Below, one piece after another: positions 54,364 through 64,000 of a stretch of DNA of 64,000 nt. The translations under genes were made by a program, and so were the position numbers. The notes under the pieces were generated by a model. That model was not told the DNA's origin. It saw only the letters and a list, made by a program, of their open reading frames with translations, and did not search any database. Positions within the stretch are counted from its first letter, which is position 1. Each line of letters begins with the position of its first letter. Source of the stretch: Podospora comata (Eukaryota; Ascomycota; Sordariomycetes; Sordariales; Podosporaceae); the NCBI GenBank assembly GCA_017354895.1, contig CP071497.1, positions 930,001 to 994,000 of the forward strand, in the 5' to 3' direction.

Positions 54364-56370
54364 ATGGAGCCTGACAAGCTTTGCCGTCGTTGCCAAAAGC
54401 TCGACCTTAACCCACTCTTTTCCCAAGCACCTTCCCATGGAGAAGTTGTCCCACTGGTCTTTGTGGGGCAATATGTCTCTCGTGACTGCGCATTGTGTCG
54501 ACTTTTTGAAATTTACTGCGCCGGCGATGGCATGGGATCCGGCACCTTAATCTCTGCCTCCTGGAGATACGCCTCAAATTACGGCTGGAAGGAACCCGAC
54601 GATGGCTTCGACTTCAGGATACTCGGCATTCTGCCTGAAGTCTCTCGCTACTCGCGTGACGAGGCGGCATTTCACAGAGCCCTGTTTCGACTGAGAGGAT
54701 ATATCGGAGAGCCTGTCACCAGTCCACCATCTTGGACAGATGGAACCATTGGGCCACGGTCCCTCGACCCGCGTGCCATTGACTACCCCCTCCTTCGCTC
54801 ATGGCTCAATTATTGCAACCAAAAACATTGCAGAAAGACGGATTGCCAGCCTCTGAAAGTCGACACTCAGTGGCACTTTCGACTCATTGACTGCAAAACT
54901 CGCCTTGTCGTTGAAGCAGCGAGCCTCGGCACGCGATGTCCCCCCTTCTTGGCCCTCAGTTATGTCTGGGGTAAAGCCATACAACCACGTCAATTAGACT
55001 ACACCCAGCCGCTACAAGACCTTCCTCTCACCATTGAAGATAGCCTCACTGTTACCGACAAGCTGGGTTTCCGATACTTATGGGTAGATCAATATTGCAT
55101 TCGCCAACACGACGAAGGCGATAAGCATTCTCAGATTCGACTCATGGCAGAGATTTACGGATCAGCCCAAGCAACTATTGTGGCCGCAGTAGGATCGGAT
55201 CCTACGTACGGCCTACCAGGTGTGAGCAAGACTCGACGATCGGCTCAACCACACGTCAAGCTTCGAAGCGGGTACTTAACCTGGTCTTATGGGTCAACCA
55301 AGGACGACATATCATCCTCTGCTTGGTCGACACGTGGTTGGACATACCAAGAAGGAGTGCTCTCGTCTCGGCGGTTGGTGTTTACGGACAAGCAAGTGTA
55401 TTTCCAATGCGGGCTCAGCTCGTTTTCGGAAGCGTTAAATATTCCCTTCGATCGAGTCGGATCGGCATCCAACGATGACATGTTTCCCCGTTTCCGAACC
55501 GCACCATATTCACTTGAAATTGGTGACCGGATATACGAATACACTCATCGGAAACTCGGCAACGAAGATGATATTCTCAATGCCTTCCAAGGAATACTTG
55601 GTCAATTCTCCAAGCACAAGCCTCCCATACACAACATCTGGGGTATTCCAGTCTTGTGTAGCCCGAAAAATTGGATCCGATCCCCTAAGGGCTTCTTGGC
55701 TGGTCTCTGCTGGAGCCTGGGAGAGCCACCTGATGGGGAACCACCTGCCCGCCGCCATGGCTTCCCCTCGTGGTCGTGGGCCGGATGGAAAGGTGTAGCC
55801 ATACTGCACCCTCATAACGATGCGGTTCGCCCTGATAGTTTGATGGAGAATGACATTTATGTTGCTTTTGAGAGCCTTGATCGAACTCGCACGGAATGGT
55901 CCGAACTCGGCCCTTCACTTCAGACTGGTGCAAGGAGTGACCAGAGCCAGCTTCGAGTTTTGGCTCTTGATTGCCGCGCTTTTCTATTTGAAAACCAGGT
56001 ATTTGATGTCATTGGGTTGAAGATGATGGGCATCGAAAACACGGGGATTGGTATGGGTAATTTATCGTCAGATATCGATCGTGTTGTGGTCAGCGCTGAC
56101 CCACCTGGCCTCATATATTCCCTAGATAAAGCCATGAGGTGGACTGATCATGAATTTCGGCACCAGCTGCTTGTTGGGATACCGATCAAATTGCAAACTA
56201 CTTGGGAGGAAATGCCGCGGTTCTTTGTCCTGGTAATGCAGCAGAAGTCAGATTCGGACTTATACGAGCGTGTAGGACACTTTGAGTGGTCGGATCCGCG
56301 AAAGCTATTCGATTTTGAGACCTTCTCAAGAAGTGTGGCAACAAGGCGGATGGTGTTGAGGATTGTATAA
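54364..56370 (+). CDS. HET-domain protein
   Basis: Single-exon gene of 668 aa from the ATG at 54364. After an N-terminal Cys-bearing part (CRRCQKLDL, CALCRLFEI; a treble-like CxxC pattern common in this subgroup) comes the HET domain (PF06985, about residues 195-345) with its three landmarks: FLALSYVWG, YLWVDQYCI and STRGWTYQE. The C-terminal 300 residues include GLCWSLGEPP and FPSWSWAGWKG, usual in such proteins. HET-domain proteins take part in vegetative incompatibility and can trigger cell death when activated. No NACHT or repeat domain is attached here. The frame is intact. Confidence 0.93.
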   Translation: MEPDKLCRRCQKLDLNPLFSQAPSHGEVVPLVFVGQYVSRDCALCRLFEIYCAGDGMGSGTLISASWRYASNYGWKEPDDGFDFRILGILPEVSRYSRDEAAFHRALFRLRGYIGEPVTSPPSWTDGTIGPRSLDPRAIDYPLLRSWLNYCNQKHCRKTDCQPLKVDTQWHFRLIDCKTRLVVEAASLGTRCPPFLALSYVWGKAIQPRQLDYTQPLQDLPLTIEDSLTVTDKLGFRYLWVDQYCIRQHDEGDKHSQIRLMAEIYGSAQATIVAAVGSDPTYGLPGVSKTRRSAQPHVKLRSGYLTWSYGSTKDDISSSAWSTRGWTYQEGVLSSRRLVFTDKQVYFQCGLSSFSEALNIPFDRVGSASNDDMFPRFRTAPYSLEIGDRIYEYTHRKLGNEDDILNAFQGILGQFSKHKPPIHNIWGIPVLCSPKNWIRSPKGFLAGLCWSLGEPPDGEPPARRHGFPSWSWAGWKGVAILHPHNDAVRPDSLMENDIYVAFESLDRTRTEWSELGPSLQTGARSDQSQLRVLALDCRAFLFENQVFDVIGLKMMGIENTGIGMGNLSSDIDRVVVSADPPGLIYSLDKAMRWTDHEFRHQLLVGIPIKLQTTWEEMPRFFVLVMQQKSDSDLYERVGHFEWSDPRKLFDFETFSRSVATRRMVLRIV

Positions 56371-57144
56371 TGCTACCATTCCATAATCCAAAGTGGCTCT
56401 GCTACCAAACTGCCCCGTTCATTATCCTGCCCAGTGCGTTGGTGAGACCCAGACACATCGTTTTCTAACCAGAACAGAGAAGAGAATCACTCAAATGACT
56501 AGACTCGTCCTGTAGGTTTGTGCCAAAACGTCTAGAAAGAGAGCCAGTTGTACCTACCAGACATGACGCATCCTGTCTTTGACAAGCATCATTAACAGAG
56601 GCTGAGCGGCAGTGGCAATTGGAAACGTTGAGGGCGATATCAGAAGATTATGAAGTCCCCTCAGTGCCTGGGCCGAGCGGGAGGGGTCAAGGTCCATCAG
56701 GGTCTAGATCGGCGAGTTTGGACCGACTGGGTTGTGAGAGGGTCGCAGGAGCATAATAAGTGACATGAAGTTTAAAGCAGCAGTTCATAACAAAGGTTAG
56801 GCACAAAAGAAATGTATTATCAGTCTGCTGTCTGTCTGTCTGTCCAACCCTTCTATGTTGCCTTGTCCCACTCATCCACCAAAAACAACCGAGGTATCAC
56901 TGATGCAATGCGACTAGAAACAAAAGAAACAAAAACCAAAGATACAATGATGAAAAACATGCCCAGAAATATATGGCGGAAACCAATAGCATAAAACCCA
57001 CGAATAAACGCCGATCCCATACTCTCCCACCAATCTCTGTATGCATCCTCACATGCTGGTATCACTAAACGGTTGTCGTCTCCCATATTAAGACAATAGA
57101 AAAGCAAAAACAACAAAAGAAAACAGGAGTCATCCCACATCAGC
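56371..57144. other. Intergenic between convergent genes
   Basis: 3' flanks of the HET gene and the flotillin gene. A short CTGT microsatellite lies near 56823-56841. No gene recognised. Confidence 0.5.
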
Positions 57145-58796
57145 TTAGGCGGTGCCGTTGGGCTTCATAGCCTTTTGCACCTCCCCAGTCTGAGCAGCCA
57201 TCTTTCCAAACTGCCACTCCGGCAGAGTGATGCCAGTCTGCTCGTTGATAGTCGTCATGAGGGGTGGCAGCATCTGGTAGATGTTGCGCATGGCCGCCGT
57301 GCCATTGGCAGCACCACCCTCACCACCAGCCTCAGCACCAGTGTTCCAGATGCTGATCTTGGGAGCCATGCCCCGGACAGCCTCAGCGTTAGCCTTGGCC
57401 AGCTCGACATAGGTACCCTTCTCAATCATCATGTACTGCAACAAGCCCTGAGGACCACCGAAAGCCTGGCTCATCTTGGCATACGCCTCCGCCATGGCCA
57501 TCATACCCTCCGCAGTCTTGATGTCACCCGCAAGCCTACCCTCAGCCTGCTTCACCGCGGCATCAGTCCAAGCCTCGGCGTTCTGCCTCGTCTGGTACGC
57601 CGCCGCTTCAGTCTCAACCTTGACCTTGTAGGCGGCACCCTCGGCAAGCTGCTTCGCCTTCTCGAAGTTGGCCTTGGCGTCAGCCTCGATCTCGTACGCA
57701 GCAGCGTCGGCAGCCTGCTGCTTGGCCTCGCGCTCAATGGTGGCCTTGACGACCTCGGTCGCACGGAGACGCTGCAGCTCAGCCTCGGCGCGCTTGATCT
57801 CGACCTTGACCTTCAACTCCTCGTCCTGAGCCTCGACGCTGCGCTTGGCAGCCACGCGGGAGATCTCGACGTCGCGGTTGAGCTCGGCCTTGCGGGTGTC
57901 GAGGACGGCTTCGGCGGAGGCGCGCTCAATATCGCGCTGTGTCTTGGCGACAGCGGTCTCGGCTTGGATCTTGGAGATCTCGCGCTCTTGTTCACCCTTG
58001 CGCTTGGATTCACCGACGTTACCCTTGAGCTGGGCCTCGGCGACGTCAATACGGGCCTGGTTAGTAGCACCCTCGTGAGCCTTCCTGCTCAAACTCTCAA
58101 AGTAGATCGAGTTTGGCGCATCCTTCAGCTCCTTGACGTTGGCGTTGTAAATCTTGAGACCAAACTGGTCCAACTCGCTCTTGATGTTGCGGAATATCCT
58201 CCTCTTAAACACCTCTCTCTCGGTGAAGATCTCCTCCATCGTCATGCTGGACACCAGCACACGCGTCTCACCCTCGATAATACCCTTGACGATGTTCTCG
58301 AGGAAATCCTTGGTGCCGTCCTTCTTGGCGCCAGAATCAGCTAGGAGCATGGCGTACTTCATGAGCGAGTCCCCTAGGTCCTCGCGACCGGCAACATGGC
58401 CGTGGTTGTCGTAGTCATAGACTCCGTCCTCATCGTCCTCGACGGGGGAGCCAGCGCTGCCGGCGCCGGAGACACCAGGAGGAGCAGGAGACTTGCCCTT
58501 CTTGTTAGCGCCGCGCTGGTTGACGTCGGGACCGACGGTGAAGACCACTGGGAGAAGGAACTGGAGCTTCTCCTTGGTCATGGCTTGAAGGTTCATGGCG
58601 TAGTCGTGGGGCTGCACGCTGAAGCGCATGCAGCGCTGGAAGGGCCATACCCAAGCGGCTTTGGTGATTTTGACTGGGGGTGCATGTTAGCGACTGATCA
58701 CCAAAACGCTTTAGCGGTCGAAAACAAACCATTCTTGACTCCCATGCCAGTGATGGCAAGGTACTCATCGGGAGCGGCAATTCTGTAGGAGGCCAT
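57145..58796 (-). CDS. Flotillin (SPFH/band 7 protein)
   Basis: Two exons, 58730-58796 and 57145-58673, with a 56-nt intron, give 531 aa. The N-terminus MASYRIAAPDEYLAITGMGV and the next exon KITKAAWVWPFQRC, FSVQPHDYAMNLQAMTKEKL are characteristic of fungal flotillins. The SPFH domain covers about residues 1-220. A long Ala/Glu-rich coiled-coil region follows (about 230-400, many AEA/KAE repeats), then the conserved KMSQAFGGPQGLLQYMMIEK. An acidic insert (DDEDDGVYDYDNHG type, about 90-115) sits inside the SPFH domain and is low complexity. Flotillins are scaffolds of sterol-rich membrane microdomains; in filamentous fungi (FloA in Aspergillus) they influence polarised growth. Confidence 0.95.
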
Positions 58797-60417
58797 CTTG
58801 ATAGTGTTGGTGGTGAGATGGAGTGGTTAGATGACTGGGGAAAAGTGGCGAAAAGTTAATGGCCTTCAGTCGGTTATGTATGTGTGCGCTCTCTGGGCTG
58901 AGAGCTAAGGTTTGCGAAGGATTGAGAATGAAGTGGTCACGCTGGTGGTAGATGGATCTTTGTTGCGCCACTGCCAACTGGTGTTGATGGACGACAACTG
59001 GCAATTCCACGTGGATAATATGGTGGATGATAATGAGGATATGGCTATGTTTGGAAATCGGGGTCAGCCTCTTCTTTAAGTACAACGATGCACGGCAGCA
59101 AATCAGTGAACCAGACATCTACGAGCGGCTCGCCAAGTACACACAGCCTTGCCAATACCGCCTAACGCAGGGTTCTCATTCAATAACACTGTGGATCATC
59201 TGACCTGGCATTCGGCTAACACGGCTATGCTGTCGCCACAAAGAGGTTAGCCCATTCTGCCTTGAACATGTGGGTGTGGCTGTGTCACTGATAAGGGAAA
59301 GGGTTTTCTCGCGGAATAATGCTCGGTAATCAGAATCTTGTCTCGGTGGCACCAATAACAGACGCAAGATGGATGCTGTTGCGAGAATGTTTGGCTGCTG
59401 ACGGGTTCTGGAAGAATTCCAAGCGCTGTCTGTTACTCACTGGGGAAAATGAGGGGTGGCACCGGTGACCCTCCGGGAATATGCACTGGAACATAGCGTT
59501 TCCGGGTCGCACCACTGCTGTTGCGGGAGAGCACAACGTGCTAGATTCTCGCTTCAGAATACCAAGAGTCGTCTCGGTGTTTGAGCCCGTGGATCCTTTT
59601 TACTTGACAGCAACTCGACCGAGCATAGTTCAGGAACCGAATCGTCAAACTGGAGGCCCGATCTCTGACCGACATGTCAGCCGCAACAGTCGGACATCAA
59701 ACCACGATGCGCATGGATAGGTAACCCATCTACATGCCAAGCCCCGTCCCGCCTGTTTGGCAGGTCCTTCTATTTGATCAACATCGCCCCAAGCAGGAGA
59801 TAGACGTCAGTTGGGATATCATGTGAGAAGAAATGACAAGGTCACAGTCAGGCCGCAATTGAGTCCCGAGCCCCGAGATAGTTAACCCCGGCCCGCACAC
59901 AAGATCCGCCGAGCCTGCAAGGCGCTACCTTAACCAACAATTCGGCAAGTTATAGCTCAGCCACACCCGTCTCCCCACACAGGCCGCCGTCATTGAATTT
60001 GGCGGGGTTACTTGTCGCTATCACATTGCCCTCAAAGCCATCATCGCCAGGCACATTCTTGGACTGGAATCCGGCATATTGTCAGCAAGGCTCAGCGACG
60101 CCTCGGTGGAAATTGCATCACAGACCACTGAAAAGGGCGTTTTCGCACTGAATTCCGTTTGCACTCACGGTATCTTTTCTATCACAACTTGCAAAAGCTC
60201 AGCGGTTAGGAGGCCCACGTTCCGCTGCGGGGATACGAGCTGCCGCATTTGACCTGACACAAATCACCTCACCTCCCTTGGGTGGCTGGGCATTGAACTT
60301 TTCAGAGCATTTCCTTCTCCATCGAACTCACTGTAACCCACCACTCAAACCGACACACGAATCATACTCTCGGACTGACACGGGATTCAGCATTCAGCTC
60401 TGACAACACACGCAAAG
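58797..60417. other. Divergent intergenic region, 1.6 kb
   Basis: Between the flotillin and PPxY genes. Probably contains both promoters and leaders. No gene recognised. Confidence 0.5.
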
Positions 60418-61392
60418 ATGTCCTACCTTGACGGCCTCGACGACGGCGACCTACCCCCAACCTACACCGAAGCCGTCACCACATCCCACACCGGCGGCAG
60501 CTTCACCAGCAGCCATGCCGGTCCCAGCTCCAGCACAGGCAACGATAGCGTCCTGCTACCATCCTCGCTAACAAACCCACTTACCTCTCCCCTGACCAAC
60601 CATCTTCGAACCCTTCCAAGACGTCTCTATCAAGCCCAGCAGGCCCGCGCAACAGAGCAAGCCTCCCGCGAGCTAGATATCATCACCGCTCTGGTCCCTC
60701 ACATCGAGCACTTCCTCTCCAATCTGGGAAACCACCCATCCCACGCCGCCGAGTTAGTCCTCGTGCCGGAAGCCGCCGTGCCGAAAGGATGGGTAATGAC
60801 TGGCGCGGCGGAGCGGAGACGAGAAGGGGAAGTGGTCAAAATTGTCAAGGCCAATCTGGGGAAACTACTGAGTCAGCACACCGGCTCAACAGCCGCGACC
60901 CAATCTACAGGAAAAGGCGAGAAGTCATCCTACTCAAGAGAAGAAGACAATGACGACGGCGACAGTCCCAACGAAGACAAGCCCGAGTTTGACGAATGGG
61001 GTCGTTTCGAATGCGAGGACACAGACGGTATAGGGAACAGTGACACTTCCCAGTGGCTGTGGTTCAAAGACGAGGGAATGGCGCGCAGACTGGCGACGTA
61101 TTTGAGGCCGGAGCCGAATCTGGAGAGAAAGCATGTCCAGGCTACCGTGGTGGAGAAGAAGGCGGAGAAGGGTATTTGGAAGAGCTGGGGGTCGAAGAAC
61201 AAGGAGAGGGTGGGGAGTAACCCGTCGAGTCCGACTATACCGGGGACGCCGGGGACGGGAGAGAATGAGGATGCTGTCAAGATGGCTGTTAGAGCGAGGG
61301 AGATTACGTTTAGGAAGGAGAATGACTTTGGGGTGTGGGAGAGTCGGACGGGGTTCGGGATTGTGTGTAATGTGAGGATTGCTGCGAGGTGA
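60418..61392 (+). CDS. Conserved unknown protein with PPxY motif
   Basis: Single-exon gene of 324 aa. Near the N-terminus is LPPTYTEA, a PPxY motif that binds WW domains such as those of Rsp5/NEDD4-type ubiquitin ligases and their arrestin partners. Residues about 60-140 are helical and contain HLRTLPRRLYQAQQA and HIEHFLSNLG. An acidic disordered stretch follows (EEDNDDGDSPNEDKPEFDEW), then WLWFKDEGMARRLATYLRPE and a C-terminal beta-rich part ending GFGIVCNVRI. I recognise the layout from other ascomycete hypothetical proteins but no named domain. It may be a substrate or adaptor in ubiquitin-dependent traffic (inference). Confidence 0.75.
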   Translation: MSYLDGLDDGDLPPTYTEAVTTSHTGGSFTSSHAGPSSSTGNDSVLLPSSLTNPLTSPLTNHLRTLPRRLYQAQQARATEQASRELDIITALVPHIEHFLSNLGNHPSHAAELVLVPEAAVPKGWVMTGAAERRREGEVVKIVKANLGKLLSQHTGSTAATQSTGKGEKSSYSREEDNDDGDSPNEDKPEFDEWGRFECEDTDGIGNSDTSQWLWFKDEGMARRLATYLRPEPNLERKHVQATVVEKKAEKGIWKSWGSKNKERVGSNPSSPTIPGTPGTGENEDAVKMAVRAREITFRKENDFGVWESRTGFGIVCNVRIAAR

Positions 61393-62337
61393 TGGGGAGA
61401 GTGGCGTGTTGGGAAGGGCAGCTTTGGAGGTCATTTTGAAATGAAAGGGTGACCTTAGGGGCCACGTTTATGATTTTGTGTTCATAATTTGAATGGTTAC
61501 ACAGTCTGTATTTGTGGTTCATAGAGCATCCTGCAGGTGGTATTGTATGTTGTTGAGTCGTGGAGAATCTGCTAGAGATTCCCCTTTTGGACGGCTCAGG
61601 TTTCCCCGTTGAGTCACATCATTTGAATTGAAACGCAGGCAATCGACTTGCCATCTTTTCCTGAAGCTATCACCCGTGAGCTGGTTTGAAGTTGTCTGCG
61701 GCTGAAGTTATCAATAAAACTCGAGGGCATCAACTTTTTGCAATGTCGAAGCAAGCCACATCTACACCCTCAAAAATGAGCTTTATAAAAGAAACTCGAG
61801 GCAATTATGCTCTAACTGCGTGGAACAAATACCATGACCATATGGCATGCCACATCGCCTCCAGACAAGTAAATAGTAACGGATGTCAGCTCGGTGTATA
61901 GGAAGATGATGACCCAACAGCAACCACATGCGACCTCTTGCAGATAATGATCATGTTATTGGGGTAGTGCAGAGAGGTAATATTGATGACGGCGATGTTG
62001 GCAGCCAGTACTGGCTCATTCGCTACCCTGGTATCACCAATTCAAGAATATTGGAAACCCCAACTGGACAGGAATGACCGTATTTCTTCTTGGGAGAGAG
62101 GTTAAGCTATTTGTCTGGAGTGAGTTCCAAAACTTATTGATGACGGGAGTGAGAAAGGTGGTGGTTCGGCTTCTTTACTGCATGTGCTATCTTTGCCACA
62201 AGCTGTTTGTTCAGTGGCCAGCTGAGGATCCGAAGCTCGCCTCTCTCTTGCTCTCACGCAGTTGGCCATTTGGTACCGGTGCGGCAGTTGTGACCAGGTG
62301 TGAGGTGTGCACAAAGTTATCATGCTAGTTGTTGACA
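61393..62337. other. Intergenic, no gene recognised
   Basis: Short frames at 61686-61901 and 62074-62328 have no homology. Nothing supported. Confidence 0.45.
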
Positions 62338-63050
62338 TTAGGTAGGTAGTCTATGGTGAAACTCTTCTCTACGCTGGTTGTTCATCCTTTGGGCTAACAG
62401 CTTCTGCAACATTCGAGGTTTCCATAGCCTCCAATATAGCCTTCCGCGTCTTCGGTTACCATGGCTAAATCCCTTCCCGCGCCGTATTGCAAATCTCTCT
62501 TTGCACAACTCGTCCCACTCCCGCTTCCACCAATCCCTACTTCCTACGGGCACTTGCCCAGTCCCATCGTATTTGTCCCAGTTCCGAATAAGAGAGGCGA
62601 GAAATTTGTCAGCCGACTCGTCTGGCGCCCTTTCACCCTTTCCAGAAACTTTATGAGTCCATGTAAGATTCCGGCGCCAAATCATAAGCTTATAAGGTTC
62701 ATAGATGCACTCTGTGTCCCCATGGTGGAAATATCCCGGATTGGCTCGATGAACTTGTACATGGCCCAGCTGAGGTTGTCGCCATTCGTACCAATCGTCT
62801 TCTGGAAGTCCAGTCTCCTCCATACTGTTTCTTGAACGCCCTTCATTCTCGCGCCCAGATCGTGGGCAAGCCTCGTCGAACCTAAGCGCATGGCTATGAG
62901 TCTCCTCAAAGATCCAGAAGTTTCCGTTTGGCTTTGGTGTCAGTCCAGCGCTCACCAGAGTGGAAGCTTCTACTCCTTGCCCTCATACAAATTATTCCGC
63001 TCGATAAGAGTAAGTGCTTCGTTAAGATGAGAAGTCAAAAGCCTGTTTTT
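62338..63050 (-). CDS. Unknown protein, possible frame change
   Basis: The minus-strand frame from about 62955 to 62338 has about 205 codons with protein-like composition and many aromatic residues (NGNFWIFEETHSHALRF, YKLMIWRRNLTWTHK, KFLASLIRNWDKYDG, DWWKREWDELCKERF), ending in a basic tail. It lacks an ATG. The upstream sequence in another frame (LLTSHLNEALTLIERNNLYE, around 62985-63045) reads on smoothly into it if one base is gained near 62970. No family recognised. It may be a real gene with an assembly error, a missed intron, or a young pseudogene. Confidence 0.4.
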
Positions 63051-64000
63051 CATCCTGAGCTTCCTTGAGGGTCCGAGCTTCTGTTTTTTTTTTTTCTCTA
63101 AAAAAAAAAATGACCAAAAAACCTGTTTATGGTTCAGACAGATGCCGTAGTTGTGAATTGAGGTCAACGAGTGACCATTGGTTGAAAGATAAGCTTAATT
63201 GGCCCACTCTGGAACCGCAGCTCCACACAATCAAAAAGGCTTGGTAGCTGTATCTTATCGGTATCGATAAGCAATGTCGCAGTATCCGAACATCTCGCAA
63301 TCCCAAAACCAAGACAGCACATATGTAACATACATAGTTTTATCGCCGCCCATACGCGGATCCTTTGCCCGGATTTCATACGCGTGTAGAGCGTACGAGG
63401 TGGCGAGGGCTACAGGCCAGCGAAGCGTGGAGGGTTTGGCAATTGCATGACGCGATCCACATGGCGCTGGAAGAAGGCAGCCATTTATGCACCTTGAGTC
63501 CGCACGTGGGTGGACGCGGGCATGTGGCATCTCGTGACTTCAGCTGAGGTGAAAATGTTGTGGTTCTGGATTTTTGTCGCTCAACATTTTTTCCCCATCC
63601 AGCTGATGTCTCCCAATCCGAGGTGGTTCGACATCTGGAGTATCACGAGCGGTAATCTGGTGTTGTGCTCAGCGAAGTGGGCAGATGAATGGGAAATTTT
63701 TGAGATGGGAGATTCCCCCTGCCAAGACAAGATTCCCACCGCTCAGTTTCCGACCTTGCCAATTGTAGAAGGATCCCTGCCTACAAGTGACCTTCCAGAT
63801 GCGGAGAAGGGGCCAGACCAGACGGGGATTCGCGCCCGCCGACCGGGAGTGGGGTTGCAACAACCAGCGACCAGCACCGCACAACAGATCCATCAGAAAC
63901 AAAAAATGCAGGGCCTGTCCCAGCGTCCTCCCAGCATTCTCTCCTTCTATCGGTCCTGTCAGAGGCCGGCCGACCGTCACGGCGGATCACTCTCCTGTCC
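63051..64000. other. Intergenic, no gene recognised
   Basis: Holds a T run followed by an A run (63085-63110) that could fold into a hairpin. No gene recognised up to the window end. Confidence 0.45.

Noticed and set aside
57175-58344. 389-codon plus-strand frame opposite the flotillin gene
   Set aside because: Leu/Ser/Asp-rich antisense shadow of an Ala/Glu-rich coiled coil; the flotillin on the other strand is certain.

Overview
This window is nuclear DNA of a filamentous ascomycete (Pezizomycotina), most likely a sordariomycete and possibly one of the Sordariales. The signs are short introns of 50-80 nt with CTAAC-type branch points, fungal-only families (HET, fungal NLRs, DUF1996, DUF3237, CBM52), an initiator tRNA with the T loop GATCGAAAC, and scattered AT-rich, stop-rich islands of the kind left by repeat-induced point mutation (RIP). 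The placement rests on these features and recalled family sequences, not on a database search.

Layout. 1-21 kb is mostly ordinary single-copy genes: a hexose transporter with a very long upstream region, an APH-fold kinase, two small unknown proteins, a secreted DUF3237 protein, a small secreted barwin-like protein whose only consistent intron is GC-AG, a SET-domain gene with a frame change, a partial C2H2 zinc-finger gene, and a small secreted protein. 22-36 kb is an accessory island. Its core is a divergent gene pair at 22.6-26.9 kb: a HeLo-like cell-death effector with a C-terminal amyloid motif, and an NB-ARC/TPR NOD-like receptor with a matching N-terminal amyloid motif. Around it lie a duplicated receptor scrap, a RecQ-type helicase relic, a RIP-decayed HET-NACHT receptor, the front half of another C2H2 gene and a broken DUF7580 gene. 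36-45 kb carries secreted proteins (DUF1996, a two-module beta-sandwich protein, a GPI-like protein) mixed with acetyltransferase and FAD-monooxygenase relics. 45.8-50.2 kb has two tRNA genes, AT-rich decayed DNA and a second NLR relic. 50.4-62 kb returns to normal genes: a four-exon zinc alcohol dehydrogenase, a CBM52-type secreted protein, a HET-domain protein, a flotillin and a PPxY protein. A 193-bp MITE-like element lies at 52.0 kb.

The main system. The effector and receptor share the pattern N-x-G-x-Q-x-G-x-N inside a 22-residue stretch with 13 identities. This is the signature of the PP amyloid motif (related to RHIM) that links the HELLP cell-death protein to the NLR PNT1 in Chaetomium globosum. 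The inferred mechanism is that ligand-driven oligomerisation of the receptor templates an amyloid fold in the effector, whose HeLo-like domain then attacks membranes. The receptor's TPR array has near-identical 126-bp units that differ at only a few codons, as expected of a fast-evolving recognition surface. The receptor frame is interrupted about twice in this assembly, so whether the pair works is open. Several other genes show similar one-base frame changes, so base errors in the assembly are a real alternative.
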